Assembly (NCBI RefSeq): GCF_000808575.1
Contig: NZ_JWLW01000002.1
Coordinates: 1 to 64,000 of the forward strand
Direction of reading: 5' to 3'
DNA from: Alteromonas marina
GTDB lineage: Bacteria > Pseudomonadota > Gammaproteobacteria > Enterobacterales > Alteromonadaceae
DNA length: 64,000 bases
Shown: piece by piece, positions 54,784 to 64,000 of the stretch
Position numbering within the stretch: position 1 is the stretch's first letter
Layout of the letters: every line of letters starts with the position of its first letter
Notes under the pieces: model-generated
What the model was told of the DNA's origin: nothing
What the model saw: the letters and a program-made list of their open reading frames with translations, nothing else
Database searches by the model: none
Position numbers and translations under genes: made by a program

Positions 54784-57012
54784 ATGCAGATAAAAATGAA
54801 AAAAGCCCTTTTAATTGGAGCCGCTATGCTCTCTACTGCTTTAAACGCTGAAACGCTCACTATTGAGCGTATTTTCTCTTCTCCTTCACTCGATGGCAAC
54901 GCACCCCGTTCGTTAAAAGTATCACCTGACGGTCAACGGGTAACATTTCTTAAAGGTAAGCAAACCGACTACGAGCGCCTAGATCTATGGGAATACCATA
55001 TTGAAAGTGGCCAAACTCGCATGCTTTTCGACTCAAACGACCTACAAAGCGGCGAAGAGGTGCTTTCTGATGAAGAGAAAGCGCGACGCGAGCGTATGCG
55101 TTTATCTGGCAGCGGTATTGTAAGCTACCAGTGGTCGGACGATGGTAAAGCATTACTTTTCCCATTAGGTGGCGATGTGTTTTATCACAAGCTGGGCGAA
55201 AAAGGGGCGAAGCAACTTTTAGATACTGACGCTTTTGAAACTGATATTAAATTATCACCAAAAGGTAACTACATCTCTTTTATTCGCGACCAGAACCTTT
55301 ATGTAAAACACATTGAATCGGGTAAAGAAACGGCAATTACCAAAGAAGGTGGCGACAACATTAAATTTGGTATGGCCGAATTTGTGGCGCAAGAAGAAAT
55401 GGGCCGTATGACCGGATACTGGTGGTCGCCAGATGAAACTAAAATCGCTTTTACCAAAGTTGATGAAAGCCCGGTAGATGTGATCACGCGTTCTGAAATC
55501 TATGCTGACGACATCAAACTTATCGAACAAAAATACCCGAAAGCGGGTACGCCAAACGTATTGGTGGAACTTGCTGTTCAAGACATCAACTCTGGCGATC
55601 GCACCTGGGTTGATTTAGGTAAAGACAAAGACATTTATTTTGCCCGCGGTAAGTGGATGCCAAATAGCACCACCTTTACCTACCAGTGGCAGACTCGCGA
55701 CCAGCAAACACTGGAGCTTCGCGCGTTCGACCTTAACAGTAAAAAAGAAAACGTGCTGCTTACAGAATCAAGCAACACGTGGGTAAACCTGCACAACGAC
55801 CTTTACTTCCTAAAAGACAAAGGCCAATTTATTTGGGCGTCTGAGCGTGACGGTTTTAAACACCTTTACCTATTTAACAACAGCGGCAAGCTGGTTAAGC
55901 AATTAACCAAAGGCGACTGGGTAGTGGACAGCGTTGAAGCTATTGATACTGCAAACAACCGTTTGTATTTCTCTGGCCGCAAAGACACGCCACTAGAAAG
56001 CCATGTTTACAGCGTGCCATTAGATGGCGGCGAGATTTCGCGTATCACTGAACTAGGCGCGTATCACAGCGCGGCATTCAGTAAAGATGCCTCAATCTTT
56101 ATCGACCGTTTCTCAACCATTAACTCTCCTGCACAAGTTAGCCTGAATAGTGCCACCGGCGAGCGAATTACCTGGCTTGAAGAAAATAAAGTTGAAGAAG
56201 GCCACCCTCTGCACGCTTACATGGATAGCTGGACGGCACCTGAGTTTGGTGACATCACTACAAAAGATGGCGCAACCCTTAAGTATCGAATTTACACGCC
56301 TGACAGTGCCAAGCAAAATCCTAAACAGAAGCACCCTGTTATTGTTTACCTTTACGGCGGCCCGCACGCACAGGTTGTAACAAACAGTTGGGCGGGTAAC
56401 CGTGGTTTGCTATTCCAACACTGGGTTGACCAAGGTTATGTGGTATTTACGCTAGATAACCGCGGCTCTAATTATCGCGGCAAAGGCTTTGAAGATCCTA
56501 TTTATAAAAAAATGGGCTTTATTGAAGTAGACGATCAGGTTGCAGGCGTTGAGTTTTTGCGCACACTTCCTTTCGTTGATGCTGAGCGTATTGGTGTTCA
56601 TGGCCACAGCTATGGCGGCTACATGACGCTAATGACCATGTTCAAAGCGGGCGATTACTTCGCAGCGGGCGTGTCAGGTGCGCCGGTTACCGACTGGCGC
56701 CTATACGATACCCACTACACTGAACGCTACATGGGCAACCCAAATACGGATGACGATGCTTACACTGCGTCATCAGTATTCCCTTACGCAAAAGATCTGA
56801 AGGGCGACCTTTTGATTTACCACGGCATGGCAGATGACAACGTGTTGTTTACCCATTCAACAATGCTCTACAAGCACCTTCAAGACTTGGCAATTCCATT
56901 TGAAACTATGGATTACCCGGGCAAGAAACACAGCATCCGTGGTAAGCAAACGGGCATTCACTTATATAAAACGATAACTAACTTTTTCAATAGAACGATT
57001 AAGTGGCAATAA
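54784..57012 (+). CDS. Dipeptidyl peptidase IV-like S9 peptidase
   Basis: The 742-residue secreted enzyme has a signal peptide (about 1-22), an N-terminal beta-propeller (DPP_N) and a C-terminal alpha/beta hydrolase. The catalytic serine is in GHSYGG (S609), the aspartate in MADDN (near 684) and the histidine in KKHSIRG (H716). FVAQEEMGR in the propeller supplies the paired glutamates that hold the substrate N-terminus, so it should release N-terminal dipeptides, usually Xaa-Pro. Start may be ATG 54784 or 54796. Signal peptide predicts a periplasmic or exported location. Confidence 0.93.
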   Translation: MQIKMKKALLIGAAMLSTALNAETLTIERIFSSPSLDGNAPRSLKVSPDGQRVTFLKGKQTDYERLDLWEYHIESGQTRMLFDSNDLQSGEEVLSDEEKARRERMRLSGSGIVSYQWSDDGKALLFPLGGDVFYHKLGEKGAKQLLDTDAFETDIKLSPKGNYISFIRDQNLYVKHIESGKETAITKEGGDNIKFGMAEFVAQEEMGRMTGYWWSPDETKIAFTKVDESPVDVITRSEIYADDIKLIEQKYPKAGTPNVLVELAVQDINSGDRTWVDLGKDKDIYFARGKWMPNSTTFTYQWQTRDQQTLELRAFDLNSKKENVLLTESSNTWVNLHNDLYFLKDKGQFIWASERDGFKHLYLFNNSGKLVKQLTKGDWVVDSVEAIDTANNRLYFSGRKDTPLESHVYSVPLDGGEISRITELGAYHSAAFSKDASIFIDRFSTINSPAQVSLNSATGERITWLEENKVEEGHPLHAYMDSWTAPEFGDITTKDGATLKYRIYTPDSAKQNPKQKHPVIVYLYGGPHAQVVTNSWAGNRGLLFQHWVDQGYVVFTLDNRGSNYRGKGFEDPIYKKMGFIEVDDQVAGVEFLRTLPFVDAERIGVHGHSYGGYMTLMTMFKAGDYFAAGVSGAPVTDWRLYDTHYTERYMGNPNTDDDAYTASSVFPYAKDLKGDLLIYHGMADDNVLFTHSTMLYKHLQDLAIPFETMDYPGKKHSIRGKQTGIHLYKTITNFFNRTIKWQ

Positions 57013-57025
57013 GTAAATGAAATAT

Positions 57026-57064
57026 AAGGGTATAAAGAGAACTTATCTTTATACCCTTTTTTTT
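57026..57064 (+). terminator. Terminator after the DPP IV gene
   Basis: Thirteen-pair stem AAGGGTATAAAGA/TCTTTATACCCTT, seven-base loop and a T run to 57064. Confidence 0.93.
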
Positions 57065-57213
57065 GGTTATTAAACTTTATAATAATTTTTTGCTACAAGG
57101 TTTGTTAAATTTTTTTTCATAGTGTAGGTTCAAAAACGAGCATTTTGCTTACCCACCACACAAAAACAATCAAAAAGGTGGGAATGAACAACAGGTGAAA
57201 TAGAGTGGTACCT

Positions 57214-59061
57214 ATGAAAAATAATAAATTTACCCCTTCTTTAATCGCTGCTGGTTTGGCACTTTCAAGCTTCGGCGCTCTTGCAGACAACGACCGTTAT
57301 ATTATTCAAGTAGACAACAACGCCAAAGGCATTGTCAAAGCACTTGCAAAACAGTCTGGTGCAGAAATACACGTTGATGCCGATGGCTTTATTGCTGCAA
57401 CCTTCAGCGGTAAGTCATTAGATGACGTTAAAGGCTTACTCAACAATCCACATGTAAAACTGGTTGAGGCTGACCAAAAGCGTATACCACTGGCCTTATT
57501 TAACGATGACGCTGGCGACCCAACGCAAACTCAATTAACTCCGTACGCAGTTTATCAATCACAGGCTGACCAAGTTGTATTTGATAGCAACGCAGGCATG
57601 AAAGTGTGTGTCATCGACTCGGGGCTAGATTCCTCGAATGCTGATTTTAATTGGTCTGCAATTACCGGTGACAACGATATTGGCACAGGTAACTGGTTTG
57701 AAAATGGCGGCCCACACGGCACGCATGTGGCGGGAACCATCGGCGCCGCCGATAACGGCTTTGGTGTAGTTGGCATGGCACCAGGTGTTGATATGCACAT
57801 CATCAAAGTATTTAACGCTTCTGGCTGGGGCTATTCATCAGATCTAGCGCAAGCAGCTCAGCTTTGTTCTCAAGCTGGTGCCAATATTATCAACATGAGC
57901 CTTGGTGGCGGCGGTGCAAACTCTACAGAAGAAAATGCGTTTAAAGACTTCGTTGCGGCAGGCGGTCTGGCTGTGGCTGCAGCAGGTAATGATGGTAATA
58001 GCGTGCGTTCTTATCCGGCTGGATACTCGTCTGTGATGATGATTGGTGCTAACGACGCCGATAATAATATTGCTGATTTCTCTCAGTATCCGTCGTGCAC
58101 CACAGGTCGTGGTAAACGCGTTACTACCGACGAGACCATCTGTGTAGAAGTCACCGCAGGTGGTGTAGATACTCTATCTACCTATCCAGCAGGTGGAGCT
58201 TCACTTTCTTCAATGAGTGCTGACGGTGTCGGCTTTGCTTCATCAGCGATGGAAAATACCGGTACGGCATCAGCTGCAACCTACTTCCTAGGTCTAGGCG
58301 ACGCAGTAGATACCGGCGCAGCAGGCAAAGTTTGTGTTATCGACCGTGGTAGCGTGTCATTCTACGACAAAGTTAACAACTGTGAATTATCAGGTGGTAT
58401 TGGTGCTGTTATTGTAAATAACGAGCCGGGCATGCTTTACGGCACCCTAGGTGATACTAACAATACATCTATCCCTGCTGTAGGTGCTGCATTTGAAGAT
58501 AGAAGCGCATTAGTTGCAGCATCTACCATTGATATCTCTATTGGCGCAAGCGACTACGGCTACATGAGCGGTACTTCAATGGCGACACCAGCCGTTGCAG
58601 GTATTGCGGCACTGGTATGGTCAAATCACCCAACTTGTACAGGTGAAGAGATCCGAAGCGCACTGAAAGCTACGGCGATGGATGCAGGTGCAGCGGGCAA
58701 AGACGACTTCTTTGGTTATGGTATCGCCCAAGCGGCTGATATGAATGCTTACCTTACGCAAAATGGCTGCGCCGGAGGCAACGGCGGTGGTACTGGCGGT
58801 GGCGGTACTGGTGGCACAGGTGAATTAACTCTTACTGCCACCGGCTATAAAGTAAAAGGTGCACAACGTGTGGATCTTTCTTGGGCTGACGCTACGTCAT
58901 CAAATGTTGACGTATATCGCGACGGCACTGTAATTGCTACCACGGCTAACGATGGCGCTTATACTGATGCGCTTAGCTCTAAAGGCGGTGCTACTTACAG
59001 TTACCAAGTATGTGAAGCTGGCACTACGACTTGTTCAGCAAGTGTTAGTGTGGTTTTCTAA
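57214..59061 (+). CDS. Secreted subtilisin-family (S8) serine peptidase with PA domain
   Basis: The 615-residue exported peptidase has a signal peptide (about 1-24), an inhibitor-like propeptide (about 28-95) and a catalytic domain with VCVIDSGLD (D135), GTHVAGT (H168) and GTSMATPAVAG (S455). A PA (protease-associated) insertion, VCVIDRGSVSFYDKVNNC, lies between the histidine and serine. A glycine-rich linker (near 524-540) leads to a short C-terminal domain that looks fibronectin type III-like. It is probably a nutrient-scavenging extracellular protease. The ATG at 57214 is preceded by GAGTGG only; the frame reaches 57205. Confidence 0.93.
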   Translation: MKNNKFTPSLIAAGLALSSFGALADNDRYIIQVDNNAKGIVKALAKQSGAEIHVDADGFIAATFSGKSLDDVKGLLNNPHVKLVEADQKRIPLALFNDDAGDPTQTQLTPYAVYQSQADQVVFDSNAGMKVCVIDSGLDSSNADFNWSAITGDNDIGTGNWFENGGPHGTHVAGTIGAADNGFGVVGMAPGVDMHIIKVFNASGWGYSSDLAQAAQLCSQAGANIINMSLGGGGANSTEENAFKDFVAAGGLAVAAAGNDGNSVRSYPAGYSSVMMIGANDADNNIADFSQYPSCTTGRGKRVTTDETICVEVTAGGVDTLSTYPAGGASLSSMSADGVGFASSAMENTGTASAATYFLGLGDAVDTGAAGKVCVIDRGSVSFYDKVNNCELSGGIGAVIVNNEPGMLYGTLGDTNNTSIPAVGAAFEDRSALVAASTIDISIGASDYGYMSGTSMATPAVAGIAALVWSNHPTCTGEEIRSALKATAMDAGAAGKDDFFGYGIAQAADMNAYLTQNGCAGGNGGGTGGGGTGGTGELTLTATGYKVKGAQRVDLSWADATSSNVDVYRDGTVIATTANDGAYTDALSSKGGATYSYQVCEAGTTTCSASVSVVF

Positions 59062-59142
59062 GGTTTTAGCGGGTTATGTTTCCGACATGAATTTGCAATG
59101 ATTCGCAAAAAGATTGTCTGAATCTTAAAGCAAGAAACTAAA

Positions 59143-59175
59143 AAAGCGGGCAGTTCACACTGCCCGCTTTCTTTT
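59143..59175. terminator. Bidirectional terminator after subtilase
   Basis: Eleven-pair stem AAAGCGGGCAG/CTGCCCGCTTT with loop TTCACA, T-rich on both sides, between convergent genes. Confidence 0.92.
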
Positions 59176-59206
59176 TATTAACCGTAATCTAGGTAAGCAA
59201 TTGCGC

Positions 59207-59581
59207 TTAGCTAAACATCTGGGTTGCTAGGTTTTGCTGTACCGCCTGAGCAGACGATGCACTTAGCTCAATCTCAATAGGATCGGCTTTGCCCGACAGC
59301 CAAATTTTAAGCTCGGCGTCAGTATCAAAATGCCCTGCTGTCTCAACGATAAACTGCGTAATCGATTTGTAAGGAATAGAGTGATAGTTCACTTTGCGCC
59401 CGGTAAGGCCTTGCTTATCAATAAGGATTAGGCGCTTGTTAGTGAATACACTTAAATCGCGCACTAGCTTAAACGCAGAGGTAACGGTTTCGTTAACAGC
59501 AAGTATAGGCGTAAGCTCTTCTTGCACATCTGAAGCGCTAGTCTCGCTTGCATTACCCATGATGGTATCAAATAAACCCAT
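59207..59581 (-). CDS. PH domain-containing protein
   Basis: The 124-residue protein fits the bacterial pleckstrin-homology family (PF08000): VTSAFKLVRDLSVFTNKRLILIDKQGLTGRK followed by YHSIPYKSITQFIVETAGHFDTDAELKIW. These are membrane-stress linked in some bacteria but uncharacterised here. The ATG follows AAGGAAAAG. It lies 11 bases after the shortened EAL gene, so may share its transcript. Confidence 0.85.
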   Translation of the reverse strand: MGLFDTIMGNASETSASDVQEELTPILAVNETVTSAFKLVRDLSVFTNKRLILIDKQGLTGRKVNYHSIPYKSITQFIVETAGHFDTDAELKIWLSGKADPIEIELSASSAQAVQQNLATQMFS

Positions 59582-59592
59582 GACTTTTCCTT

Positions 59593-60240
59593 TTAGGCAG
59601 AGGCAAGTTTAACTCGCCATTGAACTCTATGCGCCAGTGGCTTGGGTTTATCCAAAGCAAAGCCTTGACCGAAATCTACTTTAAGCTCTCGTAAAACTTC
59701 GGCGGTCGCGTTATCGACCACAAACTCTGCCACGGTCTGTTTACCCATACTGTGCGCGATATTATTTATCGCAGTTACTGTAGCATGATCGATAGGATCG
59801 TGAACGATATTTCGCACAAAGGAGCCGTCGATCTTAACGTAATCAACATCTAGGTTTTTCAGGTAGGTGAACGAGGACATACCTGCACCAAAGTCGTCTA
59901 AGGCAAAGCTACACCCCAAATCGCGTAGTGTAGAAATGAAATGTTTAGCAGCGCTTAAGTTAGTTACCGCTGTTGTTTCTGTAATCTCAAAACAAATTTT
60001 CTCAGCAGGTACAGAAGTACTTTGCATACGCTTGGCAATCTTATGCAGCGCATGAAAACGTTCGCTTGAGAAAACTTCAAGACCAATTTTTACCTGCTCG
60101 GCAACCGACTGCGCTTTGGAAATACATGCAGCGCGTTCATCGTTTTGGATAAAAACACCAGCTGAAACAAATAAAAAGGTGAGAAAAAGAAACAAAACCG
60201 TAGGTAAGGCGTAAATACGATGGTTGTGTTTGCTTAACAT
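59593..60240 (-). CDS. Shortened EAL-domain protein
   Basis: The 215-residue protein has an N-terminal membrane segment (about 12-32) and then, after a short charged stretch, only the C-terminal two thirds of an EAL domain. It retains FEITETT, DDFGAGMSSF, KIDGSFV and a VAEFV end. The EAL motif itself, the NxS loop and the usual N-terminal domains are absent. The frame is open with GGAG before the ATG. It looks like a fusion of the two ends of a larger PAS/GGDEF/EAL protein after an internal deletion. Catalysis is unlikely because the catalytic glutamate of EAL is missing. It could be a pseudogene or a c-di-GMP-binding remnant. Confidence 0.72.
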   Translation of the reverse strand: MLSKHNHRIYALPTVLFLFLTFLFVSAGVFIQNDERAACISKAQSVAEQVKIGLEVFSSERFHALHKIAKRMQSTSVPAEKICFEITETTAVTNLSAAKHFISTLRDLGCSFALDDFGAGMSSFTYLKNLDVDYVKIDGSFVRNIVHDPIDHATVTAINNIAHSMGKQTVAEFVVDNATAEVLRELKVDFGQGFALDKPKPLAHRVQWRVKLASA

Positions 60241-60434
60241 GTGCCTGTCTCCGGTAACTTGCGCCGGTATACTAAAGAAGGTTTATGAAATAAATATGAA
60301 TTGTCTTATGGGTATAGGCTCTGGCGTTATCTAATAGTATCTGGCACTGTAAGGCTTCCGATTTCCTTTTAGTGCGTAAAAGCCCTTGTCGGCGCTAACC
60401 CATTAAAAACTCAAAATGAAAAGAGCGTTACGTA

Positions 60435-61475
60435 ATGAGTATTTCCCCAAATTTCGAAGATATAAAACAAGCCTATGAACGAATAAAAGGCGACGTAAAG
60501 AAAACGCCAATTGTTGAATCTTCGTTGCTCAACAAATGGATGGGCAACCGCATTCTGTTTAAAGCGGAGTGCTTACAGACCATTGGGGCATTCAAAATTC
60601 GCGGCGCCATGAATTTTTTAGCCCGCTTGAGAGAGGAAGGTCGTTTACCGAAGCATGTAGTTGCCAATAGTTCTGGAAATCATGCACAGGCGGTAGCCTA
60701 TGCAGCAGCTCACTTTGGTATTAAGGCCACTATTTTCGCGAGCGAGACCATTTCGCCGATTAAAGCTGCTGCTACGCAAAGCTATGGTGCTGAATTAAAA
60801 CTATTTCCTACCCGTCCAGAAGCAGATGCGGCTGTCGAGCAAGCATCAAAAGCACCAGACACTGTCTGGATACCGCCGTTTAACCACAAAGATATTGTGG
60901 CAGGACAAGGCACGGCAACGTTAGAAGCGCTTAATGAAATTGGTGAGGTGGATGCTGTCTTTGCGCCCTGCGGAGGCGGAGGGTTATTGTCGGGCTCATT
61001 GCTTGCAACTCGCGCACTACAGCCAAATGCATTGGTCATTGGCGCTGAGCCTGCCGAGGCGAATGATGCCTCTATGTCGTTGCAAGCTGGTGAGATCATT
61101 GCCTTAGACTATGCACCAAATACCTTAGCAGACGGCGCTGCCACGCCTTCTGTTGGCGATGTTACGTTCCCTATATTGCAAGAAATAGATGATTTCTATG
61201 AAGTGGACGAGCTGCAAATTGCTTATTGGACCCAATGGCTACATCATTTATTAAAGCTTCACATAGAGCCCACATGTGCGATGACCATGGCTGCAGTAGC
61301 GGCTTGGGCTGCCAACACCCCGCCTGGGCAAACGGCTCTTGTTATATTGAGTGGTGGAAACATAAGTCAGGCGAGTATGGCTAAGATTTGGGAGAGAGAT
61401 TTTTTGCTGCAGCCTCCTATCCTTGACCTTGATGACGAAGATGAACTTGAAGAAACTGAGCGTGTTGAGGCATAG
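60435..61475 (+). CDS. PLP-dependent threonine/serine dehydratase
   Basis: The 346-residue enzyme is a fold-type II PLP protein. The PLP lysine is in AFKIRGAMNF (near 55), SSGNHAQAVAYA binds phosphate, and GGGGLLSGSL completes the site. There is no C-terminal ACT regulatory domain, so it is the short catabolic type (TdcB or serine racemase-like). It may deaminate threonine or serine, or racemise serine; these cannot be told apart from sequence. A polar acidic tail (DDEDELEETE) is unusual. Confidence 0.85.
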   Translation: MSISPNFEDIKQAYERIKGDVKKTPIVESSLLNKWMGNRILFKAECLQTIGAFKIRGAMNFLARLREEGRLPKHVVANSSGNHAQAVAYAAAHFGIKATIFASETISPIKAAATQSYGAELKLFPTRPEADAAVEQASKAPDTVWIPPFNHKDIVAGQGTATLEALNEIGEVDAVFAPCGGGGLLSGSLLATRALQPNALVIGAEPAEANDASMSLQAGEIIALDYAPNTLADGAATPSVGDVTFPILQEIDDFYEVDELQIAYWTQWLHHLLKLHIEPTCAMTMAAVAAWAANTPPGQTALVILSGGNISQASMAKIWERDFLLQPPILDLDDEDELEETERVEA

Positions 61476-61563
61476 CGTTTTGTTAGCGCGCAGCTATCGA
61501 AATTTGGACAACTCGGTATAAGAACAAAGAATAAAACAGAAATAAAAAAGGCAGAAACTCACT

Positions 61564-63264
61564 ATGAACTCTACATTGTCGGCACTGACATTTAAAAAGC
61601 ACTCGCTTTCAAAATTGCTAACCGCAACGTTTGCAACAGCGGCAACGTTAGGTGCTATGACCACCACGCTTACGGTAGATGCTGCAACGCTAGTCGAGAA
61701 CGTAAAAGGCTATACGTTAAATGAAAGTGGCAAACTGATTACGTTTAAAAACCTTGTCATTGATGAAGGCAAAGTAGTTGCATTAGATATCGACAAAGAT
61801 AACACGCCTGTCGATAGCACTATTGATGGCAAAGGCAAAGTCATGCTACCCGGGCTTATCGACGCTCACGGGCATTTGCTTGGCTTAGGCGCAAACTTGT
61901 TGGAAGTCGATTTGCGAGAAAGTAGCAGTGCACAAGACGCGGCCAAGACAGTTGCCGAATACGCCTTTGCAAATGGGCAACAAGCTTGGATTACCGGGCG
62001 CGGTTGGAACCAGGAATTGTGGTCTGACAGAGCGTTTCCAACAGCGGCTGATCTAGATAAAGTAATTTCTGACCGACCTGTGGCACTAGCTCGCGTAGAC
62101 AGCCACGCTACCTGGGTGAACAGTAAAGCGATGGAAATTGCGGGTATAACTAAAGACACCCCATCGCCTGCAGGGGGCGAAATCATTAAAGACGCTGACG
62201 GTAATCCTACCGGTGTTTTCATTGATAATGCATCTCAATTAATAGAAGCGCACTTGCCTAAAGCAAGCAACGCTATTTACGAGCAGCAATTACATGCAGC
62301 AGGTGAGCACTTACTAGCAAATGGCGTTACGTCAATGCACGATGCTGGCATAGACAGAGACGTTTACGATTTCTATTTAAAAGAAGCGGTAGAAGGTGAC
62401 TTGCCTGTGCGTATTTATGCCATGGTGAGTGCGACGGATCCTGAATTAAGCACCATGCTAGGCAATGGCACTATTCGCGATAAAGACGACTTTTTATATA
62501 TTCGTTCAGTTAAAGCTTATGGCGATGGCGCACTAGGTAGCCGAGGCGCAGCATTGCTTGAACCTTATTCAGATGCGCCGCATCAACATGGATTGCTGTT
62601 AACTCAACCAGAAGATATGACCCAACTGTTTACTACGGTAATTGGTGCGGGCTTCCAGCTTAACTACCATGCCATTGGTGATAAGGCTAACCATGTTGCA
62701 CTGAACGAGTTTGAAACCACGTTTAAGAGTATTGGCGGCAGCGAACTGCGCAACCGCATTGAGCATGCACAGGTCATTGCGCCTGACGACCTAGCCCGCT
62801 TTTCTTCGCTAAAGGTGTTACCTTCCATGCAGCCTACTCACGCCACCAGCGATAAGAACATGGCGGAAGATCGTTTAGGAAAAGATCGTATGAAAGGCGC
62901 TTACGCATGGAAAACGCTACTCGATTCAGGTATTGCACTGCCTTTAGGCTCTGATTTCCCTGTTGAGCTTGCTAACCCATTTTACGGCCTTCACGCTGCG
63001 GTTACGCGACAAGACAGAAACAATCAACCCGTAAAAGGTTGGTATGCCCACGAAGCGTTAACCATTGAACAAGCCTTTAAAGGGTTTACTTTAGATGCAG
63101 CCTACGCAGGGCACATGGAAGATACCTTAGGCACACTAACGCCAGGAAAATGGGCAGACTTTATCTTGGTCGACCAAGATATTTTTACCATCGATGCCAA
63201 AGACATTTGGAAAACCGAAGTACACGCTACTTATGTGGCTGGAGAAGAAGTTTTTTCTAAATGA
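61564..63264 (+). CDS. Amidohydrolase family 3 (YtcJ-like) metalloenzyme
   Basis: The 566-residue protein has a probable signal peptide (about 1-41, ending DAA). LPGLIDAHGHLLGLG (near 98) supplies the metal-binding histidines, followed by GRGWNQELW, RVDSHATWVNSKAM, SMHDAG, KAYGDGALGSRGA, NYHAIGDKAN, RIEHAQVI and GSDFPV, the typical order in YtcJ-like enzymes. Substrate is unknown. Its stop overlaps the start of the permease (ATGA), so the two may act on one nitrogen compound, which is inference. Confidence 0.9.
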   Translation: MNSTLSALTFKKHSLSKLLTATFATAATLGAMTTTLTVDAATLVENVKGYTLNESGKLITFKNLVIDEGKVVALDIDKDNTPVDSTIDGKGKVMLPGLIDAHGHLLGLGANLLEVDLRESSSAQDAAKTVAEYAFANGQQAWITGRGWNQELWSDRAFPTAADLDKVISDRPVALARVDSHATWVNSKAMEIAGITKDTPSPAGGEIIKDADGNPTGVFIDNASQLIEAHLPKASNAIYEQQLHAAGEHLLANGVTSMHDAGIDRDVYDFYLKEAVEGDLPVRIYAMVSATDPELSTMLGNGTIRDKDDFLYIRSVKAYGDGALGSRGAALLEPYSDAPHQHGLLLTQPEDMTQLFTTVIGAGFQLNYHAIGDKANHVALNEFETTFKSIGGSELRNRIEHAQVIAPDDLARFSSLKVLPSMQPTHATSDKNMAEDRLGKDRMKGAYAWKTLLDSGIALPLGSDFPVELANPFYGLHAAVTRQDRNNQPVKGWYAHEALTIEQAFKGFTLDAAYAGHMEDTLGTLTPGKWADFILVDQDIFTIDAKDIWKTEVHATYVAGEEVFSK

Positions 63265-64000
63265 GTAGCGAAAACAAGAGCCTGTTAAGCAAAGGGATTG
63301 GCGGCATTGGCGCTTCCCTTTTGGTGCTAAATGGCCTTATTGGGGCGGGTATTTTTGCTTTGCCCGCTAAAATGGCCGCTGAGCTCGGCGCTTTCAGCCC
63401 TTACATCTTTTTGATTTTTGGCGCGCTAATGCTGGCCATTGTGTGGTGTTTTGGGCAGCTAGCGGCGCTGTACCAAGAAACCGGTGGACCTGTGGTGTAC
63501 GCCCAGAAAGGCTTTGGCGACGCAGCGGCGTTTCAAACTGGCTTTATTTACTACTTGGCTCGCGCAACGGCGATTGCCGCCAACATGCACGTGTTATTGC
63601 TATACGCCGGCTATGTGTGGCCCGAACTAAATGCGGGAATAGGCAAATCATTCGCTATTATCGCGCTTACCACAGCACTAATCGTAGTGAATATTGTCGG
63701 CCTTAAGGCCGCCATGCGTTCACTCGATACTATCTCGGTGCTAAAACTGCTGCCTTTTGTGGCGCTTATTGCGGTTGGTTACTGGCAGCTCGATTTTTCT
63801 ACTGCGCTAACACGTTCTTCGGAAACCGTTGTACCGGCGTTTGACACCATATCTGCTGGTGCCCTACTTACGCTTTACGCCTTTATTGGTTTTGAAACGG
63901 TAGTGGTCACAAGCGGCGAGACCAGTTCGCCGAAAAAAACCATACCTCGGGCATTAATGCTTACGGTTTCAGGTATTGCCATATTTTACTTTTGCGTGCA
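63261..64000 (+). CDS. Amino acid permease (APC family), cut by window end
   Basis: The frame is open from the ATG at 63261 to the window edge (246 codons), so the C-terminus is missing. It begins MSSENKSLLSKGIGGIGASL and has at least six hydrophobic segments. GLIGAGIFALPAKMAAELGA is the consensus first-helix motif of APC-superfamily amino acid permeases. GFETVVVTSGET near the end matches the conserved helix-6 region. It is coupled to the preceding amidohydrolase by an ATGA overlap. Substrate cannot be told. Confidence 0.88.
   Translation, partial: MSSENKSLLSKGIGGIGASLLVLNGLIGAGIFALPAKMAAELGAFSPYIFLIFGALMLAIVWCFGQLAALYQETGGPVVYAQKGFGDAAAFQTGFIYYLARATAIAANMHVLLLYAGYVWPELNAGIGKSFAIIALTTALIVVNIVGLKAAMRSLDTISVLKLLPFVALIAVGYWQLDFSTALTRSSETVVPAFDTISAGALLTLYAFIGFETVVVTSGETSSPKKTIPRALMLTVSGIAIFYFCV

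Noticed and set aside
57152..57182. CCCACC/GGTGGG pair before the subtilase gene
   Set aside because: Six pairs with a 19-base loop is too weak to call a riboswitch or terminator.

Overview
The window looks like chromosomal DNA of a marine gammaproteobacterium of the Alteromonadales, most likely Alteromonas or a close relative. This rests on gene content and order: cysJIH, a phage-shock locus without pspB, FabR opposite an acyl-lipid/acyl-CoA desaturase, SthA, FldB, DUF2333, TIGR04219, YbdG and CLCA_X-type proteins. The genus is inference from protein resemblance; no search was run. No insertion sequence, phage, CRISPR array or tRNA gene was seen.

Layout. Positions 1-230 hold a tandem pair of strong promoters pointing left, with a boxA-like sequence at the edge, so a ribosomal RNA operon probably begins just outside the window. 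Then come a membrane-anchored RNA-binding protein, a DUF5610 protein, TrmA, FabR/desaturase, SthA, a uracil-DNA glycosylase family protein and a REC-DUF3369-GGDEF-EAL regulator (0.4-10.7 kb). A TIGR03899-like protein and cysJIH (sulfate assimilation) fill 10.8-16 kb. A TIGR04219 barrel, DUF2333 and the psp operon, with a candidate sigma-54 promoter, lie at 16-19.5 kb, followed by DusA.

The stretch 21.6-26.6 kb is a four-gene unit: a coiled-coil protein, a one-span membrane protein with an OmpA-like domain, a Ras/Rab-like small GTPase and a PAS-GGDEF-EAL protein. It is the best candidate here for an undescribed system. Next are FghA, two tandem acyltransferases with a YbdG-type channel, a DUF2884 protein, a YeeZ-like protein, a sodium-symporter-family transporter, an SDR/DCC gene pair, MsrA, a phytase-like lipoprotein, a PhoD-like phosphatase, FldB, a CLCA_X protein and an orphan ExbD (26.6-42.2 kb).

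A choice-of-anchor-A protein with a PEP-CTERM tail (42.4 kb) faces a compact five-gene cellulose synthase operon, read as unknown gene-bcsA-bcsB-bcsZ-bcsC (52.4 to 43.8 kb). The right end holds YgjV, TrmN6, an NAD(P)-binding protein, a DPP IV-like peptidase, a secreted subtilase, a PH-domain protein, a shortened EAL protein, a threonine dehydratase-like enzyme, an amidohydrolase and an amino acid permease cut by the window edge.

A recurring theme is cyclic di-GMP: three EAL-containing proteins and the PilZ domain of BcsA all lie within this window.
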